Source: Clostridiales bacterium (GTDB taxonomy: Bacteria > Bacillota > Clostridia > Oscillospirales > CAG-272). Taken from it: a DNA stretch of 64,000 bases. Under the pieces are notes generated by a model. It searched no databases, was not told the DNA's origin, and saw only the letters and a list, made by a program, of their open reading frames with translations. The translations under genes and the position numbers were made by a program. Within the stretch, counting starts at the first letter, position 1, and the number at the start of each line of letters is the position of its first letter. The stretch lies in NCBI GenBank assembly GCA_003150035.1, contig QALR01000007.1, positions 75,489-139,488 on the forward strand. The letters run 5' to 3'. This document shows positions 14,657-23,741 of this stretch, one piece after another.

Positions 14657-17296
14657 TTATTTTCGATAGCTGGCAAGGGAAGCCTCCACCGAAGCCAGCT
14701 TTTCTTCGTAAGCAGCTTTTTTGGCTTTTTCTCCGTCGACGACAGCGGCGGGCGCCTTTGCGACAAAACTCTCGTTTGCGAGCTTGGCGCGAACTCTGCC
14801 AATCTCCGAGAGCAGCTTTTCTTTTTCCGCCTCTAATCTGGCGATCTCTTTTCCAATATCGACCATTTCGGCAAGCGGAATAAAAATCGTCGCTTTGTCA
14901 GAAACGATCTGAACGCAGCCCTCTCCGTCAAAGGATTCCGGATATTCCACGGATGCGGCGCCGGCAAGCTTTTCAAAGAAGGAAGAAACCGCGGGCGAGA
15001 ACGTTTCATGCGCTTGCGAAACGATATAGAGCTTTGTCTTTTTGGACGGCGGCACGTTCATTTCTGCGCGCCGATTGCGGATTTGACGGATCGCCGTGAT
15101 GAGAAGCTCCATCGAGGACTCTTCTTTTTCAAAGCAAAGCTCGCTTTTGTGTTCCGGATACTTTGCGATAACGATGCTTTCTCCCTTATGCGGCAAGGAT
15201 TGCCAAATGGTTTCGGTGATAAACGGCATAAAGGGATGGAGCAGCTCCATTGCACCGCGCAGAACATAGGCAAGCACATGGCAGGCATTCTCGTAATCCT
15301 TGCCCTCCCTGACAAAAAGACGCGGCTTAACAAGCTCAATATACCAGTCGCACAGTACGCTCCACAAGAAGTCATAAAGCTTGGCAAGCGCCACGCCGAG
15401 CTCATATTTATCAAGATTTTCCGCGACCTCGGCAGTGAGCTTGTTGAACCGGGAAAGGATCCATCGATCCTCAAGGCGAAGCTCGTCTGTTTCGGGCAGG
15501 GAGGTATTCTCCATTTCTTCCGGAAGATTCATGAGCGCAAAGCGCGAAGCATTCCAGATTTTGTTGGTGAAGTTGCGTGCCGCTTCGACCTTTTCAGGCG
15601 AGAAGCGCATATCGTTGCCGGGTGAGTTTCCGGTGAGCAGGGCAAAGCGCAGTGCGTCAGCCCCGCAGGAATCGATGATTTCCATCGGATCGATGCCGTT
15701 GCCGAGCGATTTGGACATTTTCCGTCCCTCGGCATCGCGGACAAGTCCATGAATAAACACATTGGTGAAAGGTTTTTCCTTCATTTCCTCCATGCCCATG
15801 GCAATCATGCGCGCCACCCAGAAGGGAATGATGTCATATCCTGTGACAAGCGTTGAGGTCGGATAGAAATAATCGAGGTCCGCGGTTTTTTCCGGCCAGC
15901 CGAGCGTGGAGAACGGCCAAAGCCCAGAGGAAAACCACGTGTCGAGCACGTCCTCGTCCTGATGGATGTGACGGCTGCCGCACTTCGGGCATTCTGTGAT
16001 ATCCGTTTCGGAAACGGATATTTCTCCGCAGTCATCACAATAGAAAGCGGGGATCCGGTGTCCCCACCAGAGTTGACGGGAAATACACCAGTCGCGGATG
16101 TTATGCATCCAGTTCAGATAAATTTTCGAGAATCGATCGGGGATAAAGCGGATTTCTCCGTCTTCCACCACGCGGATCGCTTCCTTTGCGAGAGGCTCCA
16201 TTTTCACATACCATTGCAGGGAGGCGAGCGGCTCGAGCGCAGTGCCGCAGCGATAGCAATGGCCGACGTTGTGTTTGCAGGATTCTGTTTTCACAAGGTA
16301 GCCGCCGGCGTCAAGGTCGGCGACGATCGCGCGCCGTGCCTCATAGCGATCCATCCCGTCGTACGGGTAGCCGCCGACGATTTTTGCGTGCTCGTCGATG
16401 ACGGAAATCATCGGGAGGCCATGACGCTTTCCGACCTCAAAGTCGTTCGGGTCATGGCAGGGCGTAATCTTCACGCATCCGGTCCCGAAGTCGCGCTCAA
16501 CGTATTCGTCGGCAATGACAGGGATCTCTCTGCCTACGAGCGGAAGAATCAGCGTTTTGCCGACGAGATGCGCATAGCGTTCATCCTCCGGATGAACGGC
16601 GACCGCCGTATCACCGAGCATTGTTTCGGGACGGGTCGTGGCGACAATGACAGCCTCGTCGCTGTCCTTCACGGGATAACGGATATGCCAGAAAGAACCG
16701 TCTTTTTCTTTATATTCCACCTCCGCATCGGAGAGCGCCGTGGCGCATTTCGGGCAAAAGTTGCTGATGCGGTATCCACGGTAAATCAGCCCCTTGTTAT
16801 AGAAATCGACAAAGGTTTTCCGGACGGCCGCCGAGAGCGTATCGTCCATCGTGAAACGCTCGCGCGTCCAGTCACAGGAGGAGCCGAGCGCCTTGAGCTG
16901 TTCAATAATGCGGGAGCCGTATTTGCGTTTCCATTCCCATACAAGCTCCGTAAAAGCCTCGCGTCCCAGATCATGCCGCGTGAGTCCTTTTTCCTTTCGC
17001 AGCGTTTCTTCCACTTTAATTTGGGTTGCGATTCCCGCATGGTCGGTTCCCGGTACCCACAGCGTGCAGTAGCCGGACATCCGTTTATACCGAATAATGG
17101 TATCCTGGAGGGTTTCATCTAGTGCATGTCCCATGTGCAGCTGCCCTGTAACGTTCGGGGGCGGAATCACAATGGTAAAAGGCTGTTTCTTTTTATCAAT
17201 TTGGGGAGTGAAATAGCCGGCACCGCACCATTTCTGATAAAGCGGCTTTTCGATTTCACTCGGGTTGTAAGTCTTTGGAAGTTCTTTTTTCATCAT
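14657..17296 (-). CDS. valS: Valyl-tRNA synthetase
   Basis: 879 aa, a class I aminoacyl-tRNA synthetase that charges tRNA-Val and edits threonine. Visible: PPPNVTGQLHMGHAL (HIGH motif as HMGH), GTDHAGIATQ, the editing domain (TTRPETMLGDTAVAVHPED), AEGRKMSKSLGNGIDP (KMSKS), an anticodon-binding domain with DWYIELVKPR and the C-terminal coiled-coil arm (ARLEAEKEKLLSEIGRV). Length is usual. Its start follows the dagK stop codon directly with GGAG ahead, so the two are one operon. No T-box leader is seen. Confidence 0.98.
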   Translation of the reverse strand: MMKKELPKTYNPSEIEKPLYQKWCGAGYFTPQIDKKKQPFTIVIPPPNVTGQLHMGHALDETLQDTIIRYKRMSGYCTLWVPGTDHAGIATQIKVEETLRKEKGLTRHDLGREAFTELVWEWKRKYGSRIIEQLKALGSSCDWTRERFTMDDTLSAAVRKTFVDFYNKGLIYRGYRISNFCPKCATALSDAEVEYKEKDGSFWHIRYPVKDSDEAVIVATTRPETMLGDTAVAVHPEDERYAHLVGKTLILPLVGREIPVIADEYVERDFGTGCVKITPCHDPNDFEVGKRHGLPMISVIDEHAKIVGGYPYDGMDRYEARRAIVADLDAGGYLVKTESCKHNVGHCYRCGTALEPLASLQWYVKMEPLAKEAIRVVEDGEIRFIPDRFSKIYLNWMHNIRDWCISRQLWWGHRIPAFYCDDCGEISVSETDITECPKCGSRHIHQDEDVLDTWFSSGLWPFSTLGWPEKTADLDYFYPTSTLVTGYDIIPFWVARMIAMGMEEMKEKPFTNVFIHGLVRDAEGRKMSKSLGNGIDPMEIIDSCGADALRFALLTGNSPGNDMRFSPEKVEAARNFTNKIWNASRFALMNLPEEMENTSLPETDELRLEDRWILSRFNKLTAEVAENLDKYELGVALAKLYDFLWSVLCDWYIELVKPRLFVREGKDYENACHVLAYVLRGAMELLHPFMPFITETIWQSLPHKGESIVIAKYPEHKSELCFEKEESSMELLITAIRQIRNRRAEMNVPPSKKTKLYIVSQAHETFSPAVSSFFEKLAGAASVEYPESFDGEGCVQIVSDKATIFIPLAEMVDIGKEIARLEAEKEKLLSEIGRVRAKLANESFVAKAPAAVVDGEKAKKAAYEEKLASVEASLASYRK

Positions 17297-18298
17297 TTAG
17301 GTCTCCTTTGTTGTATAAATGGAGGGAGCAAAAGGGGATGAGGCTTCGTCCGTTTCCGTTCGACGCAGGGATAGACAGCGGGCCCCTTTTGGAACAGAAA
17401 AGGAAATAGCTTTCGGTTGGATTTCGATTTGAACGGTCTTATAGGGAGAGATTTCTCCGTCCGCACAGACGCCAAGCGCCTGATAGGATTCCACCAATAT
17501 TTTTTTGCATTTTTGATACCGGATAAAGGGATACCGGCTTATTCCGTTTTCATCCACATGGCGGCCGGTTTTATACAGGGAAATCAGTTTGGCAAATTGG
17601 GTTCTCGTCACTTTATCCACAAGGCAAAGGTCCATATAACCGTCGTTCAGCAATGCCGTCGGCGCAACAAGAAAACCGTTTCCGTAATAGTTGGCGCCTG
17701 CGACCGCCATCAGGGTGAATTCCTTTTCCACGGTTTCTCTGTCGTCGATAACGACCCGAAAGCTCGTGCCGAAAGACCTCGTAAAAACGTTCGCAACGCT
17801 GAAAAGATAAGCAAGCCCCGAGGGCACAAGAGCGCTGCGCTTGATTTCCGACACCTTTTGCACAACGTCGCAGTCGAAGCCGATGTTGAGAACATTGATG
17901 CAGTATCTTCCATTGTACCGGATAAGGTCGAGCGCTTCCGGCTTGCCGAGGAGCTGACGCTTGATATCCGAGAAAAATTCCGGTGAAGAGAAGGCCTTAA
18001 TAAAATCGTTTCCGGTACCGGTCGGTATGATAGCCACTTCCGTGTTCGGATAACTGACGGCGCCGTTGATAACTTCATAGAGTGTGCCGTCTCCGCCGCA
18101 GGCGTAAAAACGGAGAACTTCCCCGGAATTTTTTTCACATTTTTCACGCACGTAGCGGATGCCATCCCCGACTGTGACAGTGTGGTAAATTTCGAAATCG
18201 ACGTTCAATTCTTCACAGGCGTAGGTGATAGCGCCGAGTACGGCGGGCAGCTTCTTCCCTTTGCCTGCCGCGGGATTCACTACGAATATGTGCTTCAT
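17297..18298 (-). CDS. Diacylglycerol/lipid kinase family protein (DagK/YegS type)
   Basis: 333 aa. The N-terminal catalytic domain shows VNPAAGKGKKLP, the nucleotide motif GGDGTLYEVINGA and PTGTGNDF, all typical for the DagK_cat family, followed by the beta-sandwich domain (NYYGNGFLVAPTALLNDGY). Such kinases phosphorylate diacylglycerol or related lipids at the inner membrane face and recycle lipids from lipoteichoic acid synthesis. The start at 18298 has GAGGAA upstream and homology begins there (MKHIFVVNPAAGKG); the frame further upstream contains the promoter. Operon with valS, an odd combination with no evident functional link. Confidence 0.93.
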   Translation of the reverse strand: MKHIFVVNPAAGKGKKLPAVLGAITYACEELNVDFEIYHTVTVGDGIRYVREKCEKNSGEVLRFYACGGDGTLYEVINGAVSYPNTEVAIIPTGTGNDFIKAFSSPEFFSDIKRQLLGKPEALDLIRYNGRYCINVLNIGFDCDVVQKVSEIKRSALVPSGLAYLFSVANVFTRSFGTSFRVVIDDRETVEKEFTLMAVAGANYYGNGFLVAPTALLNDGYMDLCLVDKVTRTQFAKLISLYKTGRHVDENGISRYPFIRYQKCKKILVESYQALGVCADGEISPYKTVQIEIQPKAISFSVPKGARCLSLRRTETDEASSPFAPSIYTTKET

Positions 18299-18335
18299 GG
18301 AGAAGATTCCTCGTGATTCTATATAATTAAATTTT

Positions 18336-18364
18336 AATATATCATAAATTCCTTTGCCTGTCAA
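18336..18364 (-). promoter_or_regulatory. Promoter of dagK-valS
   Basis: On the minus strand a consensus TTGACA (18364-18359), 17-bp spacer, TATATT (18341-18336). Confidence 0.85.
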
Positions 18365-18432
18365 GGATATTGACTCTGGATTTTGCATGAAAGCTTTTGA
18401 TGAGTAGGGAAGTCTTCCACTAAAAAGCAGAA

Positions 18433-18461
18433 AAGACCGACAGCGTTTGCCTGTCGGTCTT
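18433..18461 (-). terminator. Terminator of the DegV gene
   Basis: 11-bp stem AAGACCGACAG / CTGTCGGTCTT with a 7-nt loop and T-rich minus-strand tail. Confidence 0.8.
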
Positions 18462-18489
18462 GGAGTAACCTATACAGAATACAGGAAGC

Positions 18490-19377
18490 TTAATTTTCCC
18501 GCTTCTTCCCCCAGAAGAACAGGGCGACCGTTCCGGGACCGGTATGACTGCCAATGGTGGTTCCCACACTGTTGATGAGCACCTTTCCGTCGAGGTGGGA
18601 AAAACGCTCCTCGACGAGATCGGCGACGGCGCGGGCATCCTCGTAGCACGCGGAATGAGACAGATAGCATTTGCCGGAGTAGTTCCGTCCGCCGTCCGCA
18701 TAGGTTTCCATTTTATTGACGATTGCCTCGATCACCTTTTTCTTGGTGCGGATTTTTTCACGCGGGATGAGTCTGCCGAGATGGTCGACATTCATGAGGG
18801 GACAAATCTGCAAAACCGTGCCAAACCATCCGGAAGCTTTGGAAATGCGTCCGCCTTTCACGAAAAAAGTGAGGTCGGTCGAAAAGAACCAATGATGGAG
18901 CCGCAGCTTATTTTCTTCTGCCCAATCGCGGACTTCTTCGATGGAAAGTCCCTCGTCGCGCAGGTCGGCGAGCTTATCCATGAGAAGCCCATAGCCAGAG
19001 GAGGCGGCGAGAGAATCCACAACATAAATTTTACGGTCCGGGTATTTTTCCGCAAGCTCGTTTTTGGCTACGTTTGCAGCGTTGAAAACACCGGAAATGC
19101 CGGAGGAGAGAGATACGTGCAGAATATCGAGTCCCTTTTCCAGAAAAGGCGTGAAATACGCGATAAATTCTCCCGCGCTGATTTGAGAGGTGCTAGTCTC
19201 GGCGCCGTTTGCCATTTCCTGGTAAAATTTGTCAAAAGGCATGGTCTTGCCCAGATCATCCTCATATTGCTTTCCGTTCAGTGAATAATGAAAGCAGATA
19301 TAAGAAATATCCCTTTGGGCGAAATGATCCGCAGAAAGGTCAGCGGTGGAGCAGCAGCTTAGCATGTAATTTGCCAT
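18490..19377 (-). CDS. DegV family fatty-acid-binding protein
   Basis: 295 aa. DegV proteins bind a fatty acid in a deep cleft and can present it to fatty acid kinase FakA (then called FakB). Visible family features: STADLSADHF near the start, TSQISAGEFIAYF (TSQ motif), HVSLSSGISGVFNAA (SSGLSGTY equivalent), VVDSLAASSGYGLL, FVKGGRISK (the usual L-KGGR motif) and HTGPGTVALFFWG (HxGPG). No fakA is in the window. The gene lies 70 bp downstream of the D-2-hydroxyacid dehydrogenase on the same strand. Confidence 0.93.
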   Translation of the reverse strand: MANYMLSCCSTADLSADHFAQRDISYICFHYSLNGKQYEDDLGKTMPFDKFYQEMANGAETSTSQISAGEFIAYFTPFLEKGLDILHVSLSSGISGVFNAANVAKNELAEKYPDRKIYVVDSLAASSGYGLLMDKLADLRDEGLSIEEVRDWAEENKLRLHHWFFSTDLTFFVKGGRISKASGWFGTVLQICPLMNVDHLGRLIPREKIRTKKKVIEAIVNKMETYADGGRNYSGKCYLSHSACYEDARAVADLVEERFSHLDGKVLINSVGTTIGSHTGPGTVALFFWGKKREN

Positions 19378-19447
19378 AGGAAATCCTTCTTTCTGAAATG
19401 ATAATTTTGGAAAACAGATAGGCTTAGCAGATAAAAAAGCGTTTTTT

Positions 19448-20398
19448 TTATAGATTGACCTTGTGAATGGGAGCCCCTTTCATGAAAGCTCTCAGATTTT
19501 CTGCCACCCTGTCAATGAGCCGAACGCGCGCCTCGTAGGCGGCCCATGCCACATGCGGCGTGATATAGCAGTTCTTGGCTGTCAGATAAGGGTGTCCCGG
19601 CCGCATCGGTTCCATATCCAACACATCGATACCTGCCCCACGCAGCCGCCCCTCGTTTAGCGCCGCGGCAAGCGCTTCCTCTTCCACCACGCCGCCGCGC
19701 GCGGTATTGATGAGAACGGAGGAGGGCTTCATGAGAGCAAGCGTGCGTGCGTTTGCAATCCCCTTGGTTTCTTCGGTAAGCGGACAGTGAAAGGTCAGAT
19801 AATCCGATCGCGCAAAGAGCGTGTCCGTGTCCGTGAATTCCACACTGTCATATTCGGCGGGCCGGTGAGAAACGGCAAGCACACGCATGCCAAAGGCTTG
19901 CCCGATAGAACAAACCGCCCGTCCGATGGTGCCGAAGCCAAAGATGCCAAGTGTTTTTCCAGATAATTCATGGGTTGGATAGGCAAGATAGGAAAAGGTT
20001 TCGCAGCGCGCCCAGTCGCCATGGGCAACAGAGGCGGCGTAATCGTCCGCCCGGCATGCAAAATGCAGAATGAGCGCAAACACATGTTGGGCGACGGAGG
20101 AGGTGGAGTATCCCGGTACATTGCAAACGGTGATGCCGCGCGCACTTGCTGCTATAGTATCGATGTTGTTGTAGCCGGTGGCGAAAAGACCGATATACCG
20201 CAGGTTCGGGCAGGCATCCATGACCTGCGCTGTGATATTCGCCTTGTTGCAGATGACAGCGTCGCTATCCGAAATGGCATAGGCAAGCTGTTCCTCAGGA
20301 AGTGTATCAAAAAAGCGAACTTCCCCCAGCGCCTCAATGGGAGAGAGAGAAACGTCGCCCGTTGTGACGGTGCATCGATCCAAAACGGTTATTTTCAT
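19448..20398 (-). CDS. D-2-hydroxyacid dehydrogenase (glycerate dehydrogenase type)
   Basis: 316 aa. NAD-dependent reduction of a 2-keto acid to the D-hydroxy acid. Dinucleotide motif LGIFGFGTIGRAV, substrate region FATGYNNID and NVPGYSTSSVAQ, catalytic residues in LINTARGGVVEEEAL (Arg), GIDVLDMEP (Glu) and TPHVAWAA (His). The conserved AW pair and the NIDT context fit the hydroxypyruvate/glycerate dehydrogenase subgroup, but the substrate is not certain. The start at 20398 is MKITVLDRC; the frame stays open far upstream, but this is only the shadow of the opposite-strand gene at 20.8-21.7 kb. Confidence 0.93.
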   Translation of the reverse strand: MKITVLDRCTVTTGDVSLSPIEALGEVRFFDTLPEEQLAYAISDSDAVICNKANITAQVMDACPNLRYIGLFATGYNNIDTIAASARGITVCNVPGYSTSSVAQHVFALILHFACRADDYAASVAHGDWARCETFSYLAYPTHELSGKTLGIFGFGTIGRAVCSIGQAFGMRVLAVSHRPAEYDSVEFTDTDTLFARSDYLTFHCPLTEETKGIANARTLALMKPSSVLINTARGGVVEEEALAAALNEGRLRGAGIDVLDMEPMRPGHPYLTAKNCYITPHVAWAAYEARVRLIDRVAENLRAFMKGAPIHKVNL

Positions 20399-20806
20399 GT
20401 GGATGGATTCCTTTCCATAGGTATATCGTGTTTTATACACGCATTCTTTTTCCTTATTATAGCATAGTCGGCTAAAAAAGAGAAGGGGTTTTATGAAAAA
20501 TTCGTCTTTTTCAGATGAGAAAGACATGGGCCCGTCAACAGAAAAACGTTTTTCTGGGAGAACACGGATACGCCGGCGTTTTCGCAGGAGAAAAGATGTT
20601 CTGATTTTGTCCTTTTTTGTCCGTGCAGACAAAATTCGACAAGGATTCAGACTCACTCTTGACAAACAGGAAGTTTTGAGCGAAAATAATAAGGAAAGTC
20701 TCTGCAACGGGGCTCGGTAAAATGAGAAACCTCTTTGACAGAGATACCGGCTTTTTGATATGCCGGATTTTTTGCCGCGGATGCGGTAGATTGGGGGATA
20801 TGAAAT
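20399..20806. other. Divergent intergenic region with a hairpin ahead of the ketopantoate reductase gene
   Basis: 408 bp between divergent genes. On the minus strand TATAAT (20461-20456) probably serves the dehydrogenase. On the plus strand TTGACA (20659-20664) with a weak A-rich -10 may serve the reductase. A hairpin CCGGC (20747-20751) / GCCGG (20762-20766) followed by six Ts resembles an attenuator. A basic 75-codon ORF at 20493-20720 is not convincing. Confidence 0.45.
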
Positions 20807-21739
20807 TTGAAAATAGCCATTATAGGGGCCGGGGCGATGGGATGCCTTTTCGGTTCCTTTCTTTCGGAAAAGCATGAGGTCGTTTTGCTTGAACAAAATC
20901 CGGAACGGATAGATGCTTTGAATCAGAACGGGGTTACGGTAGAGGAGGCAGACGGAACCCGCCGTCACTATCCGATGAAGGCGGTTATGAGCGGCACTCC
21001 GATGCCCGGCGTGGAGCTTGTGATTGTGTTTGTCAAAGCGACGGTAACGGAATCGGCGCTTGAGACAAACCGCGCGCTTTTGGAAGAGGCGGATGTTCTG
21101 ACGCTTCAGAATGGACTTGGAAACGATGAGATTATTGAAAAATTTGTCGGGAAAGAGCATATCTTTGTCGGCACGACGCGCCATAATTGTGTTGTTACGG
21201 GTGCAGATAGCATTTTCCACAGCGGAAACGGGGTAACGAAAATTGGGTCGCTCTGCGGAAATGACAAAAGGGCAAAGGAAATTGTAGCGGCCTTTGCCGA
21301 ATGCCGTGATGGAATGCTTTTCTGCGAGAACGCGCGCCGTCTGCTCTGGGAAAAGCTCTTTATCAATATGACGCTCAATTCGCTTTCTTCTGTGCTCGAA
21401 TGCCGGCTGTATGAGATCTATGCCAATCCGCATACATGGGCGCTTACCGGCAAAATTGTGGATGAAGCGATCCAGGTTGCCGCCGCGGATGGGGAAGTGT
21501 TTGAGAAAAAGCTGGTGTTGGATTCGATCAAGAAGCTGTGTGAGGATGCCAAAAACGGATTTGCCTCCATGGTGCAGGATCGCAGGGCCGGCAGAAAGAC
21601 GGAAATTGATTTTATTAACGGAGCTGTTGTCAAGGGCGGGCAGAAATACGGAATACCGACGCCTGTCAATGAAACCGTCGTGGAATTTGTGCATGCGTTT
21701 GAGGAAAGCGATCGTGTGCGCGATAAATTGTTTGAATAA
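20807..21739 (+). CDS. Ketopantoate reductase family protein (PanE/ApbA)
   Basis: 310 aa. N-terminal Rossmann motif IAIIGAGAMGCLFGSFLS, then LVIVFVKA, TLQNGLGNDE (conserved NG), the catalytic lysine region LLWEKLFINMTLNSLSS, and a helical C-terminal domain with the substrate motif SMVQDRRAGRKTEIDFINGA. PanE reduces ketopantoate with NADPH in pantothenate synthesis; many relatives have other 2-keto acid substrates, and no other pan genes are nearby. The start is a TTG at 20807 with GGGGG about ten bases upstream; the ATG at 20800 is in another frame and stops at once. Confidence 0.9.
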   Translation: MKIAIIGAGAMGCLFGSFLSEKHEVVLLEQNPERIDALNQNGVTVEEADGTRRHYPMKAVMSGTPMPGVELVIVFVKATVTESALETNRALLEEADVLTLQNGLGNDEIIEKFVGKEHIFVGTTRHNCVVTGADSIFHSGNGVTKIGSLCGNDKRAKEIVAAFAECRDGMLFCENARRLLWEKLFINMTLNSLSSVLECRLYEIYANPHTWALTGKIVDEAIQVAAADGEVFEKKLVLDSIKKLCEDAKNGFASMVQDRRAGRKTEIDFINGAVVKGGQKYGIPTPVNETVVEFVHAFEESDRVRDKLFE

Positions 21740-21743
21740 GAAA

Positions 21744-21778
21744 AACACCGCCGGTGCATATGCCCCGGCGGCGTTTTT
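21744..21778 (+). terminator. Terminator of the ketopantoate reductase gene
   Basis: AACACCGCCGG and CCGGCGGCGTT form a GC-rich stem followed by TTTTT. Confidence 0.8.
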
Positions 21779-22006
21779 CTTGACGGTGCCGCAGGATTAG
21801 GAAAATCTTTTTGATGGCAAGCGTTTTTGTCAAATATAATGTCATTTTGACTACACCGTATAGCTTTTCTTCTTTTCTTTTGTATGTATTTCCGGCGGAA
21901 TTGTCCATAAATAATTTGCTTTTTTTACGTAAATTTTACATACTTTACAAATGTAAAAAAACGGAGAAGACAACTACAATTTGCATAATGTGCCTATTTT
22001 AGATGC

Positions 22007-22035
22007 TTGCACTCTGGGAAATTTCGTGCTACAAT
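22007..22035 (+). promoter_or_regulatory. Promoter of the XRE-ADP-ribosylglycohydrolase gene
   Basis: TTGCAC (22007-22012), 17-bp spacer, TACAAT (22030-22035), 29 bp before the start codon. Confidence 0.7.
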
Positions 22036-22064
22036 GAAAAAAAACAATCGGAGGCACTTATCCA

Positions 22065-23654
22065 ATGAACATCGGAAAGTCAATTGCAAAACTACGATGC
22101 GATTTGTCTTTATCGCAGGAAAAATTCGCCGATCTTATCGGTGTTTCTAGACAGGCCGTTCAGAAATGGGAGTCGGAAACATCTTCGCCGGACATGGAGA
22201 ATCTCGCGAGAATTGCCAACCAATTTGGGATTTCTCTCGATTTGCTTGTGCTCGGAAGAGATAAGAGGGAAATGGAGGAGCTTCGTGTAGTCAAAAAAAT
22301 TGAACCGCAATATGATATGATAAACGGTTGGGATTCCTACGCCGACAACCTGATGATTGAATATCGTCAATCGATGGACGAGGGCAAGGATCTCGCACAG
22401 TATGAGGGCTTGTTCCAAGCCGTATCCGGGATGCCGAAGGGCGCTTCCAAGGAAAAAATGAGCAACATTCTGTTCGAGATGGTCATCAACGCTCCGCAGC
22501 GCAGTGACTACGCTTATAACGAGCCGTCGGAGCTCCCTGCGATTTTGGCACTTCGTCCGGAGAAAAAGATCCAAATGGGTGCGATTCCTGCCAATTTGGA
22601 GGATCGGATTCGCGGCGCATGGGTCGGAAGAATCTGCGGCTGTCTGCTTGGTAAGCCTGTGGAGGGATGGAGGACGAACGTTATCATTCCGTTCCTGAAG
22701 GAGACGAATAACTATCCGCTGCACCGCTATCTGTTGAAATCGGATGTGACCGAGGAACGCAAGGAACGTTATTTTACAGAATATAAACTTGCTTTGGAAA
22801 ACCGCGCTTATGCGGATGCTCATGAATGTGCGCCGATGGATGACGATACCAATTACACGGTTATGGCGATGCGCATTCTGGAGAAATACGGACGGGATTT
22901 CACCCCCTATGATGTTTCGAGAACGTGGTTGGAAGCACAGGTGATTCGCCCGTATTGCACGGCGGAGCGCGTTGCGTACCGCAACTTTATCAACGGCTTT
23001 GTGCCGCCGGCGTCAGCAGTTTATAAAAATGTTTATCGTGAATACATAGGCGCGCAAATCCGAGCCGACTATTTTGGCTATATCAATCCGGGTAATCCGG
23101 AGCTTGCGGCAGAGATGGCATGGAGAGACGCTTCCATTTCCCATGTGAAAAACGGAATTTACGGCGAAATGTTTGTTGCCGCTATGATTGCGGCTGCTGC
23201 TGTGTGCAGTGATTTGCCTTCTGTCGTAAGAGCCGGTATGGAGCAGATTCCAAAGACGTCTAGATTGTACGAGTCTCTCACAGAAGTGTTGGAGTGGTAT
23301 GAATCGGGCGTGACGGAGAAGCAGGCATTCGCCAATATCCACGAGCGCTACAACGAAAAAAACGGCTACGACTGGTGCCATACGATCTCCAATGCGATGA
23401 TCGTGGTGATTTCTCTGCTTTGGGGAAAGGGCGACTACTCAAAGTCCATCTGTATGTCTGTGGAGGTTGGTTTTGACACGGACTGCAACGGTGCGACGGT
23501 GGGTTCTATTCTCGGTATGTTCTACGGAACGTCGGCGATCGAGTCCAAGTGGACGGATCCGGTCAACGGCGCCTTGGATACGACCATAGAAGGGCATACA
23601 CGGTACCAGATAGACGATCTTGTCAAAATTACCATGAAACATATAAAGTCATAA
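22065..23654 (+). CDS. XRE-type HTH regulator fused to an ADP-ribosylglycohydrolase domain
   Basis: 529 aa. Residues about 5-62 are an XRE/Cro helix-turn-helix (IAKLRCDLSLSQEKFADLI, VSRQAVQKWES, SPDMENLARIANQFGISLD). After a linker, about 185-515 form an ADP-ribosylglycohydrolase (DraG/ARH) domain: RIRGAWVGRICGCLLGKPVEG, the metal motif MDDDTNYT (D259-D261) and a second acidic motif FDTDCNGATVGSILG (D471, D473). ARH enzymes remove ADP-ribose from proteins or nucleic acids. HTH plus ARH in one chain suggests either a regulator sensing an ADP-ribosylated ligand or a DNA-targeted hydrolase. It has its own promoter; a solute-binding lipoprotein follows after 87 bp. Confidence 0.9.
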   Translation: MNIGKSIAKLRCDLSLSQEKFADLIGVSRQAVQKWESETSSPDMENLARIANQFGISLDLLVLGRDKREMEELRVVKKIEPQYDMINGWDSYADNLMIEYRQSMDEGKDLAQYEGLFQAVSGMPKGASKEKMSNILFEMVINAPQRSDYAYNEPSELPAILALRPEKKIQMGAIPANLEDRIRGAWVGRICGCLLGKPVEGWRTNVIIPFLKETNNYPLHRYLLKSDVTEERKERYFTEYKLALENRAYADAHECAPMDDDTNYTVMAMRILEKYGRDFTPYDVSRTWLEAQVIRPYCTAERVAYRNFINGFVPPASAVYKNVYREYIGAQIRADYFGYINPGNPELAAEMAWRDASISHVKNGIYGEMFVAAMIAAAAVCSDLPSVVRAGMEQIPKTSRLYESLTEVLEWYESGVTEKQAFANIHERYNEKNGYDWCHTISNAMIVVISLLWGKGDYSKSICMSVEVGFDTDCNGATVGSILGMFYGTSAIESKWTDPVNGALDTTIEGHTRYQIDDLVKITMKHIKS

Positions 23655-23680
23655 GAAATATTAAGAAATATAAAGTAAAA

Positions 23681-23705
23681 ATCCGCATATTTCCCATATG
23701 CGGAT
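23681..23705 (+). terminator. Hairpin between the XRE-ARH gene and the lipoprotein gene
   Basis: ATCCGCATAT / ATATGCGGAT with a 5-nt loop. No T run follows on the plus strand, so it may weaken read-through or stabilise the mRNA end rather than terminate fully. Confidence 0.45.
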
Positions 23706-23741
23706 GATATAAAAATAATAATATTATTTAAGGAGGCTTTT

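Noticed and set aside
17297..17340. T-box leader for valS
   Set aside because: valS begins right after the upstream kinase gene; no room for a T-box and no TGGNACCGCG motif.
20493..20720. 75-codon ORF with GAGAAGGGG upstream in the divergent region before the ketopantoate reductase gene
   Set aside because: Very basic, low-complexity product; a -35-like TTGACA lies inside it; no family resemblance. More likely chance.
19448..21748. Very long minus-strand open frame (766 codons) covering the dehydrogenase and the opposite gene
   Set aside because: Only the last 316 codons resemble a dehydrogenase. The upstream part is antisense to the ketopantoate reductase-like gene and has His/Arg/Phe-rich shadow composition.
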